This document shows positions 61,393 to 64,000 of a stretch of 64,000 bases of DNA, piece by piece (within the stretch, counting starts at the first letter, position 1; every line of letters begins with the position of its first letter). The position numbers were made by a program, and so were the translations under genes. This DNA is from Thiotrichaceae bacterium. GTDB lineage: Bacteria > Pseudomonadota > Gammaproteobacteria > Beggiatoales > Beggiatoaceae. The stretch is from contig JALXAQ010000235.1 in the NCBI GenBank assembly GCA_026991885.1, forward strand, positions 1 through 64,000. Direction: 5' to 3'. Below the pieces are notes generated by a model that saw only the letters and a list, made by a program, of their open reading frames with translations, ran no database searches and was not told the DNA's origin.

Positions 61393-62730
61393 ATGCAAAA
61401 TTCAAAAATCATTCAACGCGATTTATCAGTATTATGGCATCCCTGCACCCAAATGAAAGATCATGAAACTTTACCCCTCATCCCCATTCGACGCGGTGAG
61501 GGGGTTTGGTTAGAGGATTTTGAGGGTAAACGCTATATTGATGCCATCAGCTCATGGTGGGTTAATTTATTTGGACATGCTAATCCGCGCATTAATGCCG
61601 CTGTGCGTGAACAATTAGAGACTTTGGAGCATGTGATCTTGGCAGGTTTTAGTCATGAGACTGTCATAGAATTATCTGAGCGATTGGTTGCGATCACGCC
61701 GCCTGATTTAACGCATTGTTTTTACGCCGATAATGGATCGGCAGGCATAGAAGTCGCCTTGAAAATGAGTTTTCATTATTGGCGCAATCAAGGTTTGCCA
61801 CAAAAAACTAAATTTGTCACATTGCAAGACAGTTATCATGGCGAAACTTTGGGCACTTTAGCGGTGGGAGATGTCGCACTCTATAAGGAAATCTATGCGC
61901 CTTTATTGATGCAAACTTTAGTTGCCCCCTCACCAGCGGGTTGTTATGCCGAGCCGGGCGAATCTTATGAAGATTATGCGCGACGCCAATTTGAAAGCAT
62001 GGCTGCCTTGTTAGAAAAACAGGGACATGAAATAGCGGCGGTGATTGTTGAGCCCTTGGTACAATGTGCTGGCGGGATGCGAATGTATCATCCAATTTAT
62101 TTAACTTTATTGCGACAAGCCTGCTCACAATATAATGTACACTTAATCGCTGATGAAATGGCGGTCGGTTTTGGGCGTACTGGCACAATGTTTGCTTGTG
62201 AGCACGCCAATATCACCCCTGATTTTTTATGTTTATCCAAAGGATTAACGGGCGGTTATTTGCCCATGGCAGTTGTATTAACCAACGACAAAATTTATCA
62301 AGCCTTTTATGATGATTATACGACATTAAAGGCGTTTTTACATTCGCACAGTTATACCGGCAATCCTTTAGCCTGTCGGGCGGCGTTAGCCACTTTAGAC
62401 ATTTTTGAACAAGACAATGTGATTGAAAATAATCGAAAACTCGCACACGTCATGGATGAAGCAAGTCGCCCATTGCAGGATCATCCCCATATCGGTGAAG
62501 TGCGCCAACAAGGCATGATACTCGCTATCGAAATGGTTAAAGATAAGAAAAAGCGAGAAGCCTATCCTTGGCAAGAGCGGCGCGGTTTGCAAGTGTATCA
62601 GTATGCTTTAAAAAAAGGTGCCTTATTGCGCCCCCTTGGTAACGTCATTTATTTGATGCCACCTTATGTGATTACGCCTGAACAAATTCGCCAATTGGTT
62701 GAGATTGCTCAAGCTGGGATTGATACATGA
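61393..62730 (+). CDS. bioA: Adenosylmethionine-8-amino-7-oxononanoate aminotransferase
   Basis: A 445-aa class III PLP aminotransferase of biotin synthesis. HPCTQMKDHE at the N-terminus, AISSWWVNLFGH, and the PLP-lysine region FLCLSKGLTGGYLPMAVV (active-site K); TGNPLACRAALATLD. A shortened hairpin repeat (TTCCCACGCTC) precedes the gene. Overlaps rsmG by 4 bp. Confidence 0.97.
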   Translation: MQNSKIIQRDLSVLWHPCTQMKDHETLPLIPIRRGEGVWLEDFEGKRYIDAISSWWVNLFGHANPRINAAVREQLETLEHVILAGFSHETVIELSERLVAITPPDLTHCFYADNGSAGIEVALKMSFHYWRNQGLPQKTKFVTLQDSYHGETLGTLAVGDVALYKEIYAPLLMQTLVAPSPAGCYAEPGESYEDYARRQFESMAALLEKQGHEIAAVIVEPLVQCAGGMRMYHPIYLTLLRQACSQYNVHLIADEMAVGFGRTGTMFACEHANITPDFLCLSKGLTGGYLPMAVVLTNDKIYQAFYDDYTTLKAFLHSHSYTGNPLACRAALATLDIFEQDNVIENNRKLAHVMDEASRPLQDHPHIGEVRQQGMILAIEMVKDKKKREAYPWQERRGLQVYQYALKKGALLRPLGNVIYLMPPYVITPEQIRQLVEIAQAGIDT

Positions 62731-63356
62731 ATCTCGCAAACAATCTACGTCAGGGTTTAGATGCCCTACAACTCAAACTGTCCGATTCCACCCAAACGCA
62801 ATTATTAAATTACCTTGAATTGCTCGTCAAATGGAATCGCGTTTACAATTTAACCGGCGTGCGCGATGTCGCACAAATGATACCTAAACATATATTAGAT
62901 AGTTTAACGGTATTGCCTTATGTGCGTGGCGCACAGATTTTAGATGTCGGCACGGGTGCCGGTTTGCCCGGGTTAATATTGGCGATGGCACGCCCCGACT
63001 GGCAATGTGTTTTATTAGACAGTAATGCAAAAAAAATCCGCTTTGTCAAACAAGCTATCATTGAATTAGATATCAAAAATGCTGTTGCTGAGTGTACTCG
63101 CATTGAGGCATTCCATCCCTCTTATAAATTTAATACTATTATTTCAAGAGCTTATACAAGCTTATTTCGTTTTTACACGCAAACGGGGCGGTTGTGTACA
63201 ATGGACGGGGGATTGTTAGCAATGAAAGGGGTTTATCCTGAAACCGAAATGGCTGAAATGGCAGACTTGCCAGTGCATTTAGAGAGTTTTTCATTAGAAA
63301 TACCGAAAGAGGCGGCACAACGGCATTTAATTGTGATGCAAATTAACAGGGAATAA
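62727..63356 (+). CDS. rsmG: 16S rRNA 7-methylguanosine methyltransferase
   Basis: A 209-aa GidB. SAM motif LDVGTGAGLPGLILAMARP, then DSNAKKIRFVKQAI, and TIISRAYTSLFRFY. It methylates G527 of 16S rRNA. In many proteobacteria it lies near gidA/parAB; not here. Confidence 0.96.
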   Translation: MNLANNLRQGLDALQLKLSDSTQTQLLNYLELLVKWNRVYNLTGVRDVAQMIPKHILDSLTVLPYVRGAQILDVGTGAGLPGLILAMARPDWQCVLLDSNAKKIRFVKQAIIELDIKNAVAECTRIEAFHPSYKFNTIISRAYTSLFRFYTQTGRLCTMDGGLLAMKGVYPETEMAEMADLPVHLESFSLEIPKEAAQRHLIVMQINRE

Positions 63357-63361
63357 AGTAG

Positions 63362-63850
63362 ATGATGACAAGTATCAATCGCAGGGCTTTCACAAAAACA
63401 CTGCTCGTTATTTTCATCAGTTTCAGTGGCACCGCTTGTCGTAATGCGCCGAAAAAAGATAAGCCCGTTGTCAAAAAGCCTGAAGTCGCTGAAAAAACGG
63501 CCTTAAAAGTGGAGACACCTGTTCCACCAGACAGAATATTACAAAAAAAGCTGACTCAATGGAATCAAACCAAGCCTTTAGTGCTCACATTAGATGATGC
63601 TTTCTTGAAAGACAAGCGTGATATTGAAACCCTGGCAACCTTTCTCAAGCAACAAGCTGAATTAAATGTTTTTATTGAAGGACATAGCGAGAGTACTGAT
63701 CAACATCATTTAGGTTTATCCAAGCGACGTGCCACTGCTGTCCAATTTGCCCTCATGAAACAGGGCATCAGCTCTAAACGCATCACGGTGACAATTTTTG
63801 GTGACAGTCAAAATCGCCGCGTGGATGTCAAGATAACTAAAAAGAGGTAA
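63362..63850 (+). CDS. Putative Tat-exported OmpA-like lipoprotein
   Basis: A 162-aa protein. The N-terminus NRRAFTKTLLVIFISFSGTAC combines a twin-arginine RRxFxK motif with a lipobox (GTAC), so it may be a Tat-dependent lipoprotein. After a basic linker (residues 23-55), the C-terminal ~90 residues match the OmpA/MotB peptidoglycan-binding fold (FIEGHSESTDQHHLGLSKRRATAVQFAL). Likely outer-membrane or periplasmic. Confidence 0.8.
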   Translation: MMTSINRRAFTKTLLVIFISFSGTACRNAPKKDKPVVKKPEVAEKTALKVETPVPPDRILQKKLTQWNQTKPLVLTLDDAFLKDKRDIETLATFLKQQAELNVFIEGHSESTDQHHLGLSKRRATAVQFALMKQGISSKRITVTIFGDSQNRRVDVKITKKR

Positions 63851-63854
63851 GCTC

Positions 63855-64000
63855 ATGGGTCAGGATATCGCCCGTTGTCATTTTAAGAAACAAGATTTCC
63901 AAGCCTTTGAATCCCGTTTGCGGGAAGAAACGGCACTGGTACAACAATGGTTTTTAGAAAAGCGTTTTGCCATGGAACCGAGCATCGTCGGGTTTGAACT
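63855..64000 (+). CDS. Glutamate-cysteine ligase-like protein (partial, 5' end only)
   Basis: Reading from ATG 63855 (ribosome binding site AGAGG) to the window edge gives MGQDIARCHFKKQDFQAFES and continues HFLEKRF-like to SIVGFEL, without a stop. The F..FxxRLxxETxLxxxWF...GFELE-type beginning resembles the glutamate-cysteine ligase (GshA-related) family. Only about 48 residues are visible, so the call is tentative. Confidence 0.55.
   Translation, partial: MGQDIARCHFKKQDFQAFESRLREETALVQQWFLEKRFAMEPSIVGFE

Overview
The window looks like chromosomal DNA of a gammaproteobacterium, most likely a large sulfur bacterium of the Beggiatoaceae (Thiomargarita/Beggiatoa-like). This is inference from three things: AT-rich intergenic DNA; the standard gammaproteobacterial gene order rpsB-tsf-pyrH-frr-uppS-cdsA-dxr-rseP-bamA-skp-lpxD-fabZ-lpxA-lpxB and the trxA-rho pair; and intergenic TAACTGA heptamer arrays, which I recall being reported as characteristic of marine Beggiatoaceae. 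A CbbR-type LysR regulator and a pentaheme cytochrome c fit a chemolithotroph. No tRNA, rRNA or CRISPR array was seen, and no complete insertion sequence.

Layout. 1-3116, minus strand: a small winged-helix protein, a family 2 glycosyltransferase, rho and trxA. 3184-6537, plus strand: a giant multidomain Fe-S flavoprotein. 6680-10432, minus strand: an AAA/PD-(D/E)XK protein, moaE, moaD, a short MoeB/ThiF protein and map. 10598-24207, plus strand: the translation, isoprenoid, outer-membrane and lipid A cluster, interrupted by palindromic repeats. 24240-29309, minus strand: a coiled-coil protein, a small protein, then an ECF-like sigma factor, zinc-finger anti-sigma factor and M48-TPR protease operon. 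29797-36510: DUF4914, a GC-rich nhaA (probably acquired), a Bax-inhibitor-1 protein, TerB-like proteins including one of only 48 aa, and cbbR. 36829-45931: a PilN/GspL-like protein, a C5 methyltransferase convergent with an HTH-restriction endonuclease fusion, prmA, the pentaheme cytochrome, a PIN toxin-antitoxin pair, a CoA-binding protein and a dihydrolipoamide dehydrogenase-like enzyme. 45952-61249, minus strand: the most unusual part. 61393-64000, plus strand: bioA, rsmG, an OmpA-like lipoprotein and the start of a glutamate-cysteine ligase-like gene.

The most interesting system is the minus-strand operon 59469 to 45952. It encodes a membrane-anchored LysM-like protein, a zinc-ribbon GTPase (DO-GTPase2-like), a single-pass membrane protein, a 914-aa GAP1-like protein, a second GTPase (DO-GTPase1-like), a two-TM protein, a 934-aa SEDS (FtsW/RodA)-like protein and a 920-aa penicillin-binding transpeptidase. 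The genes overlap or lie close together, so they are probably co-expressed. A Wzc-type capsule or exopolysaccharide co-polymerase/kinase lies just upstream. The suggestion is a GTPase-controlled, envelope-located machine with a dedicated peptidoglycan synthase pair, in which the SEDS partner appears to lack the usual catalytic aspartate.

Repeats are a second theme. They include eight copies of a palindrome with core GTCCAAGATAAATCTTGGAC, one of which encodes the C-terminus of LpxD. There are also TAACTGA arrays exactly filling start-codon upstream regions, a 56-bp tandem repeat between tsf and pyrH, and several MITE-like hairpins. Some of these are associated with gene remnants.
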